A stretch of 64,000 nt of DNA from Dactylonectria macrodidyma (lineage: Eukaryota > Ascomycota > Sordariomycetes > Hypocreales > Nectriaceae): positions 124,001 through 188,000 of the forward strand of contig JAGMUV010000004.1 in the NCBI GenBank assembly GCA_020744425.1, written 5' to 3'. Under the pieces are notes generated by a model that ran no database searches, had not been told where the DNA came from, and was given only the letters and a program-made list of their open reading frames with translations. A program made the position numbers and the translations under genes. This document shows, one piece after another, positions 47,501 through 58,868 of this stretch (position 1 is its first letter; each line of letters opens with the position of its first letter).

Positions 47501-48919
47501 CATTGATGGCTGCATGGAGATTGTCCATATCCCCAAAGACGAGGGTATCGTCATCACTTGAGATGATCGTTCCCAACCCACCGTAGTCAATGTTCCTACA
47601 TCATCACCCCTCCCCCTAAGTCTCAAGGTGTTCATCCTGAACACGCCCAGTCCTCTCACAACGAACACATAAGTTGGCGAGAACAAACCATTAGTGTCGG
47701 AGGAAATGCGCTGCTTACATATTAAGCCTCGATACAAGGACACCTGCAGTCTTGAAGATAAGTGTCCCACTACTGCGTCCTAGTTGGCGGTGTAGAAACG
47801 ACAGTTGCAGGCTCGTCTCGAGCGGCAAACATGCCATCTATTGACAAGTGATTATCAAATTAACGAACCAAGTGTTAGACAACAGTACGTAGTAGCTTTG
47901 CGGATATATTGCATACCAAAGAGACGTAGCGTTTCCTTTGTTACAAGGCAATGCGTAGTGGTGGATGATGAAAGCTAATGCCCTTACCCACGCAGATAAT
48001 CTTGCGATGATAAGCTTTTGGATATCAAAAAAGCTTCCTAGCGCCAACAAATCCTCGCCAATTCAAGCACGATCCTACATACCTTATTTTCGATTTGTGA
48101 GTTACTTTTGGCATGGAAACGATTACTAACGTCATTCATTGTCAAGCCTCTGTAATAGGGGCCCATATGAGCAAGCTTATGCACACCCTTTAGTCAAATC
48201 TTGACCTTGGCGGGAACATCAATCAAAAGGTTTCGAGGGCCTTTTTTCCTTAAGATGACCAATAAAACATGTTGTTTGCTATCTGCACAGCATATCCAAT
48301 ATAATACTTCCCAATAGGAACCCCTTATTATCTGCATCGCCCTCATTTAGTTCCCTTACCCCTGATATTTATATGGCCTATGGTCTTGATTAGGGTTGCT
48401 ATCGCTAAGGAGAAGGAGGCTCATCTGGAAATGCTGTGCAGGTAGCAGTATTCTGAACATTCACCTCACGTCTTCCTTTACACAGTGGTGATGCTCTTTG
48501 AATCACATGCGTAGACCTTCTCATCCGTTGCAAGGCTTGCTCTGCTTCGATGTCCTCGATTGCACAGGCATGTCCATGAATGAGCGACCTGGGTATAGAA
48601 CGGCCAACCCGGTATCGACTACCAACATGAGCCGTCTATATCACCACGGAAGCATTGATAAACATCTCAAGAAGCACGAGACGAGGTGTTTTACGGAACT
48701 AAGCGATAAACAAGTATTGGATGGAATATTATGGTCAATCCATCGCCAACTCTTCGTCACGATAGCTCTGTGGCATCCCCAAGTAACGGAGATCCTACAA
48801 TTATTGAACAATGGGCAGGCTGCTATCAGCGCAGGCTACTAGCGTGACCAGTGAGTCTAGATGTCGGCATCCTGGCTATGCAGAGCCCGGATCTTCGCAC
48901 TAGGATCAGCTGTTCATAG

Positions 48920-49084
48920 GATGGCCGTGCTACTCAGGGCATCAAACTTGAGACACATGCTGAGTCCCGTGATTTTCTCGAGGAAGCCATCGCAGCCATT
49001 GCGGTCAACGAGGGTAGCGCACTTCATGTTAGCAGGGCCACGCACATACTTGACCATCTAAACGGGAGGATCTGTCAGCTATGA
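48920..49084 (+). pseudogene. possible decayed coding fragment
   Basis: A 54-codon frame without an ATG reads protein-like: SRDFLEEAIAAIAVNEGSAL, then HVSRATHILDHLNG, ending at TGA. An in-frame TAG lies just upstream, and the sequence before it (48,660-48,840) also reads protein-like in another frame (TEILQLLNNGQAA). This pattern fits a gene broken by frameshifts and stops, perhaps of a helical repeat protein. The family is not recognised. Confidence 0.3.
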
Positions 49085-49094
49085 CTTCTCGACC

Positions 49095-49574
49095 TCATAT
49101 CTCCAGGTTCTCGAAAGGGGGTTCTTGATGCACATATTCTGAGCATGTCAGGCTTGTACCGGTGCCCTCGTCGCCAAAGAACTGCTGCGAACCGGTTCCC
49201 GTAGCGCTGAGCCACGAGTTGAGGGCCTCCTCGAAGACAAAGTCAGTTTGCGAGTTCTCCCAGGGGATGTTTCCCCCTGCCTTGGCGTCCTCTGCGACGG
49301 CGCAGTCGATGGACCTCCAGTCAACCTCGATGCAGGGACTGCTGGTGCAGCCGGCGCCGCACTTTGTCATCGGTCCATCCGCTGAAGCCACCGTTGCAGC
49401 AGCTGCGAAGGTGTTAGTGAAAATAGGGTACTGTTTCATAGTCTGTATCAAAGAAGCTTGCCTGCCGTCTGCGCACTCGCCGTCGAGACAAGGGGCGCTG
49501 ATAACGTTGCGAGCCAGTATTCCGCTCGGGAATGCGGCGAGCAGGGAGATCAAAGTACTCTTAGTAGATGCCAT
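49095..49574 (-). CDS. small secreted Cys-containing protein (159 aa)
   Basis: Single-exon frame with a signal-like N-terminus (MASTKSTLISLLAAFPSGIL, cleavage probably near residue 20-27). The mature part has seven Cys (residues 29, 34, 72, 76, 81, 91, 144), including KCGAGCTSSPCIEVDW, and no known domain. Size, signal and Cys suit a secreted effector-like or cell-wall-associated protein. A textbook intron end (CACTAACACCTTCGCAG) lies inside the frame after codon 50. The best GT upstream (in GGCGAGTGC) would give a much shorter Cys-rich product of about 64 aa, so an alternative spliced form is possible. Confidence 0.55.
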   Translation of the reverse strand: MASTKSTLISLLAAFPSGILARNVISAPCLDGECADGRQASLIQTMKQYPIFTNTFAAAATVASADGPMTKCGAGCTSSPCIEVDWRSIDCAVAEDAKAGGNIPWENSQTDFVFEEALNSWLSATGTGSQQFFGDEGTGTSLTCSEYVHQEPPFENLEI

Positions 49575-52133
49575 GATGGTTTGTCGTCGAGCTTGATACC
49601 TTGGTGGTGACTAGTTCTCTCAACGAGACCGGAGCAGTCCCAAAGCTCCTTTTATATATCATGTGCTCCGGCCCACCACATTGATCAGACACTATCTCGC
49701 TCCTTTCAACACCAGCCAGGCTTCTAAAATGCCACACGGATGGCCCTCAAGTAATCATCCACCTCCAATACGCCATCGTCCAGGGCTTGGGAAAGTCTAT
49801 GCGGTTTTTCCTCGAAAGTGTACTCGCGATTGGATTGAGTAAAGCAAATACATCCATTGAAGCTATTCAGGCTACGCTTGTGAGAAGTGGATGAAGTTTA
49901 GTCAACGTCTAGTTGCCGTACTGCTACAGCAAAAGTACGACTCGGCAGACTCGGCAGTCTAGCCAGCATAACGCGCATATTAGACGTACACTGTCTCCCT
50001 GCGCCTCCAAATCGCATCCACATCAATTGAGTATTTATGGGACGGAGGATTGCTCGCTTAGACGAACCCACGGCTGTGAACATGTGCGCCACTACAACCT
50101 AGAACACAACCAATCCCTGCATTCGACCTCAAGAGCTGGGCGCTTAATACTGGTAGTATCATAGATCGACCAATATCCTACCAATACATGCCGCATCTAC
50201 TAAACTGATTAACTACACTGGCAGAGCATCATTGCAGCATTCCTCCGTGGGAGCAAAGCCGGTGCACCCTGGTGTTGCGATATTCGAGTGAGCGGATACT
50301 GTGATTCTGGGTATAACACATGCCAGCCAAGGGAGCATGGTTAATTCAAGTATAGTAGTATGTAAGTGTGACCAGACTTGCCGTCTATCTACTACAACAA
50401 CGATATTCCGCCCTCCCCAGTCATCAATACCAAGCCATATATACCATTCATCTAAATTTGTATAAAAAAGAAAAGAAAAGAAAAAACTGATCGCGCCAGG
50501 AACTCATCAGCACTTTTCAATGTCTATAGCATCGCCTTGTCGCGTACGTAGCACAGTGCACCCAGCCCGATCACGCCACGTTGGGTTTCCAAAATAAAGC
50601 ATGCGGTAGCATCCTATTCCACGTGTAACGTCATGCTTTTCTTACTGGACCGGCATTCTTTTTCAGAAGCTGTCGACAGCCCTCTTAGCTCAGGGCCGCT
50701 TCAGAAGGATTCAACACGCTGCGCTTGACCTTGAGACGCAGCGATTGTGGCAGTGGGAAAGTCAAGGGTTATTAGTAAGTGAAGGTTGCAGTCATGCATG
50801 CCACTTTGTTGATGGAGATGCAAACCAAAGTCCAGTTTCCCGCCAGCTCCGACAGGATGGGGATGACCGCAGTATTTCGTCTGAGAATAAACTTATCAGG
50901 AAGCTTACTACAGGATGGATATTCAGAACGCGGCATCTTTCTCCCGAGACCATGCGTGCCAAGCTAGAATACGAATCCTAGTGAAGTCCTACCTCTTAGA
51001 AGCCCGTTTGCATATTCTTTACTTGTTTGGATACCGAACGTATTCTTTCCTTTACCATCTAAGATCAACCCGCTAAAGGGTTCCAGCACTCTCATCATTG
51101 TCACTCAAAAAAGCAGGTATCATCTACATACACACATTCACACTTATTCACTTAGGCATTAGAGTACATGCGTCAATTATTCGAGATGCAAGAACTATGA
51201 TGCGGCAATTTTCTTTCCCCAAACTCCTGTCCGGTTTCCACGCCACCAAGAATTTAGATCCATTCCCTTCCGCGAGGGCAGACAAGAGGAAAGTCTTGGG
51301 CAAGTTGAACACGAGCCAAAAACGGGCAACACAAAACGCCAACAGGCGAGAGGACGGAGGTGCAGATACTCCTTGCAAGTGCGGTGCAGCATACACGCAT
51401 ATAGAAGACGAGAAACCAGCTTGCACAATTCAAGGACCAAAGATGCCCGTATTTTCAGGGCCATTCTTGATGGATGAAGACGGAAGACATGGGAACCAAT
51501 TCAGCCGTGGTCGTGTTAAACTCCAAGGTGTACGCTCAGGTCAGTCATGAAGCCAATCAACAAGTTGGTTTCAAGTCCTCAAGCACCACTAGTTGCAATG
51601 AGTTTCAAGATGTACGTCATGTCCACGGACAAGCTGGCATCAGAAGTCGGCAAGGAAATCATCAAGACGTCAAGTCGTGAGCTGTAACTGGCATCCCCGA
51701 GATCATGTGCAAGGTGTGGGATGCCTAGACGAGAAGAGGCCGTTGTCCCTGTCCATAAAGGCCTCAAGCATCTGCTCGCGCTCTCGGCTCATACGGAAGC
51801 AATGAAGGCAAAGGGCAGAATAGCCATGGATGTGGCTCCCGCAGTGGCATCTCAGAATTAGTGTCGTAATGGCGGTCGGGTCAAAGGATATACGTTAATC
51901 AGAGAAGATGGACCTTGAGTCGAAAAGACCCTCAAGGAACGAAATGGGGGATGCTGTACAGTCGTAGTTTCTGCAAGGATGTCATGTGTTGCTGGGCAGA
52001 ATGTCAGAAGCACAAGGCGACGTCAATCAAACCAGGCCATCTTGGATGGTGCTCTGTCCGCGGCACTAGCGGACAAGAGCTCTATCAAAGTCACCCAATC
52101 ATGAAAGCGTGCGATCGCCGCTGAGAAGAGACA
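49575..52133. other. 2.6-kb gene-poor region
   Basis: This is the promoter of the secreted protein gene and the 3' flank of the KH-domain gene. It contains an AAAAG-type A-rich repeat near 50,464-50,487. A 150-codon plus-strand frame at 51,098-51,550 has no recognisable feature and is overlapped by two minus-strand frames of similar size. Confidence 0.45.
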
Positions 52134-54021
52134 TCACGGTGCCGGGGCTCCAGCGGGAGGAGCATCGCCGCCCTGTTGTTGCTGGTACATCAGAGACTGA
52201 TACCACAGCGCAACGTAGTTCTGGTAGCCGCCATCTAGTGCTTGTTAGCATGCCAAATCTCTAACGAGAGTAGAGATGTTGCTTACATTGAGCATATGGG
52301 TCCTGCCCATCTGTTGCCGCAGCCGGGGGAGCTTGGTTAGTAGACGCACTGGGTCCCTGCTGGGAGTAATTGTTTCGGTCAGAGTCATGATGGCCACGGC
52401 CGCCGCCGCCACCACGGCCTCCACCACTGCCCTTCTGGCGCTGTTGCATTGTTAGTTATGCTTGTACAGCTAGCAGAGGGACGAACGATACATACCACAG
52501 CCTCGACCTTCTCATCAATAGCCAACTTAGCCCGAGCAATGCTATCGCGCGAACCAATCAGGGCAATCTCCCGCTGAGTTTCGCCAGGACCAGACGATTG
52601 CGCAACATTGATCTTACATCCAGTGACATTCTGCATCTCACGGATGGTCTCGCCACCCTTGCCGATGATCATACCTACGGCATCAGAGGGCACATAGATG
52701 GCGTCGTTGATCTTGTCCGAGCCACCAGCTCCCCCCATATCACGAGGGGGAGGGCCATCATTGCGACCACCAGGGGGTCCTCCCATTCCCATTCCCATTC
52801 CCATTCCCATTCCTCCTCCACCACCACCGCCAACTTTTTTGATTATGGCAGGAGGCGCATCGCCTCGGCTGTCACTGTCGACAATTTCCATGATAAAATC
52901 CTTCGCTCGAGCGGCTGCTTCACGTGTACCAATAAGGTTGACGGGTCTGAGTCCGTTGACGCTCTTAGATTCACCGACAATGTTGATGTGGCATCCTGAT
53001 CGCTCCTGGAGATCCCTGATAGTTTCGCCGCCACGACCAATAATCAGACCAACCGTGCGATCAGGCACCATTATCTGCATGTGGTCTTCGCCTTCCCGAA
53101 GAGCCGCCGCACCACCCTTATTGGGGTCGCGAGGCTTTTCATTTGTGCGATTCAGCGCACCCATTCCGCTGTCTTCGATGATACGGTTGATAGCTTCCTT
53201 GACTTCGGCCCTGCGGTGTCGAGGTCCACTGATTTTACATTGGCGGAAGGGACCGCCGTCAGTTGCAGCCAAGAACTGAACGCGACAGTTCGACTCGGCC
53301 TCGATTCGGCGAAGGTTTTCACCCTGTCGGCCAATAATAAGGCCGACAAGACTGGATTCGATCTGGATGGTTTCCGAGTTGTCATCGCCTCCCCGAAGAG
53401 GTGACCTCTCGCGGCCATTTCCTCCACGTGGAGAAAAGGCACGACCACGTGGGCCGGGAGAGAAAGATCGATCGCGCTCATAATTCCGTCCACCTCCCCC
53501 ACGGTCGGCACGTCGCTCGTCTCTGTAAGGGTTCACCCCATCGCGAAACTCGTCTCGGACAGGTGATCGTGATCTAGATCGTTTGTAGGATCGGTCGGGG
53601 CCTCTCGAATCAGCAGCATAGACAATGGGGCGGTCATACGAGGCAATGCCTTTCTCAGCAGCGTAGGCTTTGGCCTGGGCGATCGCATCAGCAATGCTGA
53701 CAGTTCCGGAGTTGACAGGGCGAATGGCGCTGAGATCGACATTTCCACTGGACGCGGGTGCAGGTAGTCCTCCGTAGCCGGGCGCCCCATAACCGGGCGC
53801 GCCGGGGGCTTGCTGGTAGCTGGAACCAGGTTGTGCCGCGGCTGGCGGTGGAGGGTAAGCCTGGCTGGCTGCGCCAGGAGGCGGCTGTGAAGGGGTCGAA
53901 GACGGAGGTCGCTGGGAAGCTGAAGTCAAAGGTTAGCAGTTGTCACTTATTTCCAAGCGTGTTAGAGCCACATACCCAATGCGGCCAGGATACTCTGGAT
54001 ATCAGGGCGTTGTTCCGCCAT
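52134..54021 (-). CDS. three-KH-domain RNA-binding protein (FUBP-like)
   Basis: Single-stranded nucleic-acid-binding protein with three KH domains, related in layout to animal FUBP/KSRP proteins. Proposed exons on the minus strand are 54021-53976, 53919-52496, 52440-52287 and 52234-52134, 574 aa. KH1 is at about residues 198-265 (SSLVGLIIGRQGENLRRIEA), KH2 at about 295-365 (RTVGLIIGRGGETIRDLQER) and KH3 at about 420-490 (DAVGMIIGKGGETIREMQNV). All three keep the GxxG loop: GRQG, GRGG and GKGG. Before KH1 there is a Pro/Gly/Ala-rich start and an RS/RD-rich segment (YKRSRSRSPVRDEF). A GM dipeptide repeat at about 385-395 separates KH2 and KH3, encoded by CCCATT tandem repeats at 52,782-52,813. 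The tail is RGG-like, then Gln-rich with WYQSLMYQQQ. A role in splicing or mRNA control is likely; targets are unknown. Confidence 0.9.
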
Positions 54022-55123
54022 CGTTGCCACTTGTAGAGCGAACGCGACTGGAAAGAGAACACTCGAGTTCGATGCTGTAGGGTCGCTAGTGCGGGAGTCG
54101 GTTGAACGAAGAGCAACGTCGCAGCGAGCAAGAGCTAAGGGATACGTGCAGTAACAGTTCGCAGACCACAGAAGTGTATGAGGGCGACAACTATCAGGAG
54201 GTTGTCAAAGTGGTGGATGTTGCGACGTGTATGCTGACGCAGTGATCACAATTTTCGTTGTTGAAGTGGGTGTTTAAATGTTTGCGCCACGCTCACACAA
54301 AGGACTTTCAGTTGATCACGTGTGGCAGATTTGACAAAAGTGACAAACGGTCACTCAGCGCTGTACAGGCGAACTTGGCGACGCGAAAGAGCGGGCTGCC
54401 CGCGTCAACAAGAGATTTTGAAATAAGTTGAGGCGCACTGGGAAGAAACCTGAGTTGGAAGAAATGGTTGAGGTGACCCGAGTCTTCTTCTGAGTGCCAA
54501 ACAGGAGTGCCGCTTTTTTTCCCTCGAGGGGCGTGACCCGGCTAATCCTAACTAGGTGTTCTACACTAGGACGCGCATAATTGTGGCTCCATCAGCCTTC
54601 TGTATCGCTTTTTTCTATCTGTGAGTGTGCCCTGAATGCTGGTTGTAATGAATCGACTCGCAACTAAGACTATGTTGAAATCAAGACTCACTTATGTCTT
54701 AAGCATTCGTTAATTCTTTATTCTACTTATTGAGTAGCATGACTCGACAATGCCTTCTTTCCTGAGGCCGGGCATTCAGCACCGCCACTTGTCGAAAAGT
54801 GTCAACCTCCCCTGGAAGTCACCTGATGTCGCCCCAGCCTTCTCAGGGTCCAAGCGAAAGCGGCCCTGGCGCTAGGCTAGGTTCGTCAAGCGTCAGAAGC
54901 ATTTGCTGCAGATCCACTCGACTGGGAGGAAAGAATCGGTTCTTGGAACCAACCGCTCTTTATTCGTCAAGGTTCTCGGAGAAGTAATAACGATTTATCC
55001 GTTATCAGGATCAGCGGTAACTTTTTTCTTGCGATAAGAAAATTTCCTAGCATTGAGCGCTGCCAGTTGACCGATCGAATCGCTGTACCAATTCACCATC
55101 CTCCATCGCAAACCACAACCAAG
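54022..55123. other. divergent promoter region
   Basis: A 1.1-kb shared upstream region of the KH gene (minus) and HAS1 (plus). No other gene is seen. Confidence 0.6.
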
Positions 55124-56964
55124 ATGGATTTCGCCGGCAGCAAGAAGCGCAAGTTCAAGGACTCCAATGGCGTCAAAGCGACTAACGGAAAGAAAACTGC
55201 CGCTGCCATTCCCCTAAAGTCAAAGAAGGCCAAGCGCGCAAAGCACGATGAGCCCCGCGCTGAGCCTGAACTCGAGTCCTCTGACAACGACGACGAGGAT
55301 GAAGTCGAGGCTGAGGCCGATAGCGATGAGGAAGATGAGGAAAACGAGGAGGAAAACGACTCGGGAGATGAGGGAGAAGGAGACGAGCTAGACGAGGTCG
55401 AGGATAAGAACGAGGCCGACACAGACTTGCCGGATGGTGGAAAACTCACGCTACCCCCCGTCGCTGGTGCTGAGGCGCAATCTTTCAAGGAGCTTAGCCT
55501 CTCCGAGAAGACGATGAAGGCGATTGAGGAAATGGGCTTCACTACCATGACGGAAATCCAGAGGAGAGGTATCCCCCCTTCGCTGGCGGGTCGAGATGTC
55601 CTCGGTGCCGCCAAGACGGGTTCCGGAAAGACTCTGGCATTCTTGATCCCCGTTATCGAGATGCTGTGCTCCCTCCGCTTCAAGCCTCGCAACGGTACCG
55701 GTGTCATTGTGGTTTCTCCCACTCGTGAGCTGGCTCTGCAAATCTTTGGTGTTGCTCGAGAGCTCATGGCTCACCACTCGCAAACTTACGGCATTGTCAT
55801 TGGTGGTGCCAACCGACGTGCGGAGGCGGAAAAGCTTTCCAAGGGTGTCAACCTCTTAATCGCGACGCCTGGTCGACTGCTCGATCATCTTCAGAACACG
55901 CCTTTTGTCTTCAAGAACCTCAAGTCCCTGGTCATCGACGAGGCGGACCGAATTCTCGAGATTGGTTTCGAAGACGAAATGCGACAAATCATCAAGATCC
56001 TCCCCAAGGTCGATCGACAGACCATGCTCTTCTCGGCCACTCAAACTACCAAGGTCGAGGACTTGGCGCGCATCTCGTTGCGACCTGGACCCCTGTACAT
56101 CAACGTCGATGAGGAAAAGGAGCACAGCACGGTTGAAGGTGTCGAGCAAGGCTATGTCCTCTGCGAGGCCGACAAGCGATTCCTTCTCCTATTTTCCTTC
56201 CTCAAGCGTAACCTCAAGAAGAAGGTCATTGTTTTCTTCAGCAGCTGTGCGTGCGTCAAGTACCACTCTGAACTCCTCAACTATATCGACCTCCCCGTTC
56301 TCGACCTCCACGGAAAGCAGAAGCAGCAGAAGCGAACCAACACCTTCTTCGAGTTCTGCAATGCCAAGCAGGGCACTCTGATTTGCACCGATGTAGCCGC
56401 CCGTGGTCTCGATGTAAGTCGTTGCGCATACCTCAACCAATATGCTTTATTCTAATAAGTATACAGATCCCCGCTGTTGACTGGATCGTTCAGTTCGATC
56501 CCCCAGATGACCCCCGCGACTATATCCACCGAGTCGGCCGAACGGCCCGTGGCAACAACAAGAAGGGTCGATCGCTCATGTTCCTGCAGCCCAGCGAGGT
56601 CGGGTTCCTGTCGCACCTCAAGGCAGCCCGTGTGCCTGTCGTCGAGTTTGACTTTCCCGCCAACCGAATCGTCAATGTCCAATCGCAGCTTGAGAAGCTC
56701 ATCAGCCAGAACTACTACCTCAACAAGAGCGCCAAGGACGGTTACCGCAGCTACCTGCACGCGTACGCATCCCACTCCCTGCGCAGCGTTTTCGACATCA
56801 ACAAGCTGGACCTGGCAAAGGTGGCCAGGAGCTTCGGTTTCTCGACACCTCCCCGGGTAGAGATTACGCTTGGCGCCAGTATGAGCAGGGATAAGAAGAA
56901 CCAGGGACGGAGGGCGTACGGCAGCCAGCCGAGGCAACAGAAGCAGGGCAAGTTCACCAGGTAG
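55124..56964 (+). CDS. HAS1: DEAD-box RNA helicase Has1
   Basis: Nucleolar ATP-dependent RNA helicase needed for 40S and 60S ribosome assembly (release of snoRNAs from pre-rRNA in yeast). Exons are 55124-56413 and 56467-56964, 595 aa. The N-terminus has basic NLS-like patches ([15 protein letters not shown]) and a long acidic stretch at about 51-100. The helicase core has the Q motif ([10 protein letters not shown]...TEIQ), Walker [10 protein letters not shown] at 162-170, [21 protein letters not shown] at 272-275, SAT (MLFSATQT), and in the second domain [18 protein letters not shown]. The single intron splits the [14 protein letters not shown] segment. The C-terminal extension ([20 protein letters not shown], then [20 protein letters not shown]) is diagnostic of Has1. 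The start is the first ATG before the conserved basic segment. Confidence 0.95.
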
Positions 56965-57278
56965 TCTCAAGTGGCAACAAAGGGTTCGTCGGTCAGGATG
57001 GCCATCTGTGTACACAGGGTTGCTCATAGCACGGAGTTAGGGTACAAAAAATGATATTATGCCATGTGTGTTGAGAACAATGAAACCACCATTTTCTTGT
57101 TCGGTGTTACATTATTTGTGATAGAGTGACAATCATGGGCTGGAAGTGATGTTCAACCGGAATAAACAAAGCCTTGGGAGTAAATAAATACCACCGTCCG
57201 GATGGCTAGATATTCCTCCTTGAGAACTCCCAGTGCACCAACTTTAAAGTGAATTACACCTGTTCATCGACGTCAATC
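56965..57278. other. HAS1 3' flank
   Basis: AT-rich 3' UTR and the promoter of the following small gene; a polyA-signal-like AATAAA-rich stretch lies near 57,160-57,190. No other gene is seen. Confidence 0.5.
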
Positions 57279-57551
57279 ATGTGTTACCAGCTGATGGATG
57301 CCTATGAGTGCGGGCACGTCAAGTTCGCCAAGTTGCGATGCCTGCGCAAAAAGAGGCCCGTCCAGTGCTGGACTGAGCCGGGCAGCATGCCGCTGTCTCA
57401 CAATTTTCCGTGCGGGACATGCTTGAATCAGCGGGTCTGGAGGTCCGGGCGGTGGGCGCTTTGCACGAGAAGGATGTTGCAGAGTGCCGGTGATGTTTTG
57501 AAGGAAATATGTTGCTGGTGGTTTTGTCATGTGAGTCGAGACAATCGGTGA
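57279..57551 (+). CDS. small Cys-rich protein, MC...CGH type (90 aa)
   Basis: Small intracellular-type protein without a signal peptide. It starts MCYQLMDAYECGHVKFAKLR: Cys2, Tyr9, Cys11-Gly12-His13 match the protein at 58.7 kb position for position. Further Cys occur at about 21, 30, 45, 48 (CGTC), 62, 78, 79 and 83. The Cys/His set suggests a zinc-binding micro-domain. A GTGAGT directly after His84 and an acceptor at 57,597 would remove 67 nt and change the last residues to a 17-residue tail; unspliced, the frame ends after six more residues. No known domain or function. Confidence 0.65.
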   Translation: MCYQLMDAYECGHVKFAKLRCLRKKRPVQCWTEPGSMPLSHNFPCGTCLNQRVWRSGRWALCTRRMLQSAGDVLKEICCWWFCHVSRDNR

Positions 57552-58670
57552 GCCAATGACGTGCTGTGTTACTATTGTGGTCGGTACCTTACCTTAGATA
57601 CTTACACACATTCTCTCGACGGATGAGGCGGACTGGAGGTTTGCTTAAACCTGGACGAAATAGTTGCCATGGTATGACGACAATAGTATCCACACCTCGT
57701 CATTAGTATAGACGCTTTCCCATCATCCTCGTAACGTTCCCGCATACAAACACGGACAGTAGTACCAGCAAACGCAGGCGTACGAAGTCTTCTCGTATTC
57801 CCCAGCGGCCTCGGCGAGTGTCGACCATTGCCACTTAACACCATTGGCTGCGACAGCCGCGTCATGGGCTTCATTGGCTTTGTTCCGTCTCTCGTGTCTT
57901 GCTGTTCCGTCCCCATCCCCCTGCGCCGCCCCGGCCGCGCAATCCGCGCCATGACCTTATTCCCGTTCCACCTCTTTCTGTGCTGGTGGGCGAACCCCTC
58001 GAGTTTGCTTTTGCTTTTGCTGGGCCGGCCGGTTCTTCCGTACTCGGGAGTCAACCTAGGGCAAGGTCGGTCAATGTATCTTGTAGTTTACGAGGCGCCC
58101 CTCCAAGCCCGTCAGCCGAGAAAGTGGCTTGTTGAGACACCCACGCACACACACACACACACACACACGCACAATGAACGCGCACGTGTACCTATTCGTA
58201 CCTACGTGCAGTACGTTGACTGCCGGCGCTCGGCTGTTCCCATTTTCCTTAGGGGCGTCTCCGGTGGTTTTATAATGGAGGCGCTATCCCGTCATTCTCG
58301 AGGCTCGAACACACTCAACAAAATAATGTCTGCGCGGAGCTGAGCTGGCCGACGACAGTAAAACAAGCCGACAGTGAAACGAGCCGCCACTCGAAACACG
58401 CATAATCTTCATCTTTTGCTACCTACACTGAGCCACAGTTTCTTTATCCTTCGCTATCTCGATACTTGAACAAAGAACAAGAGCGATAGTCATGAATTAC
58501 TGTGCTGGCATCGCATCCGGCTGTTGCTCATCATACCACCATAGCCAACACTGAGAACCGAACAACGATCGTCTCATCATACCTACCGAGCTATATCTAT
58601 CGAATTTACCCCCAGCTACCGGGTCGGATCTTTTGCAGCATTTCATCAACCAAATTTCTCAGCCGCGCCA
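57552..58670. other. intergenic region between the two MC...CGH genes
   Basis: Short overlapping frames, a TTTGC repeat near 58,005-58,020 and an AC microsatellite at 58,146-58,168. The last 300 nt are AT-richer leader or promoter sequence of the second small gene. Confidence 0.5.
58146..58168. repeat. AC dinucleotide microsatellite
   Basis: About eleven tandem AC units. Confidence 0.85.
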
Positions 58671-58868
58671 ATGTGTCGTCGGATGTTAGTCGAGTACAAG
58701 TGCGGGCATCGAGTCGCACGAGGGAATACGCGATGCTATCGGGATGATTGTCCCGGGCGGGTTGAGGAGGTGAAGCAGCTCCCCGACGAGTGTCCGCAGT
58801 GCGAGGGCAAGAGCGACAAGTGGCAATCAACACGATGGTGTTCGGTGGGATGCTGTATGTGCCAGTGA
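58671..58868 (+). CDS. small Cys-rich protein, MC...CGH type (65 aa)
   Basis: Second member of the small Cys-rich family, 1.4 kb downstream of the first on the same strand. It starts MCRRMLVEYKCGHRVARGNT with Cys2, Tyr9, Cys11-Gly12-His13 as in its neighbour. Ten Cys in 65 residues (2, 11, 22, 27, 41, 44, 57, 61, 62, 64) include a CPQC and a CCMC end, and both proteins end in a CC-x(1-3)-C cluster. There is no signal peptide or membrane segment. It could bind Zn, Cu or an Fe-S unit; this is inference from composition alone. The tandem arrangement suggests local duplication followed by strong divergence. Confidence 0.7.
   Translation: MCRRMLVEYKCGHRVARGNTRCYRDDCPGRVEEVKQLPDECPQCEGKSDKWQSTRWCSVGCCMCQ

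Larger units (their letters stand above)
44140..49094. other. 5-kb gene-poor region
   Basis: No intact recognisable gene. It contains a GAGGGA microsatellite (44,541-44,568), a GAGCAGGAGC-type imperfect purine repeat near 45,385-45,430, many short frames on both strands, a stretch that looks AT-richer from about 47,800 to 48,450, and a decayed coding remnant near 48,920-49,084. Overall it looks like accessory or relic DNA. Confidence 0.5.

Noticed and set aside
50685..50735. TTAGCTCAG followed by GATTCAAC, resembling tRNA boxes
   Set aside because: Spacing and arms do not form a cloverleaf; no acceptor stem.
51098..51550. 150-codon plus-strand frame
   Set aside because: Overlapped by minus-strand frames of similar length, no signal or domain, downstream flank of the KH gene.
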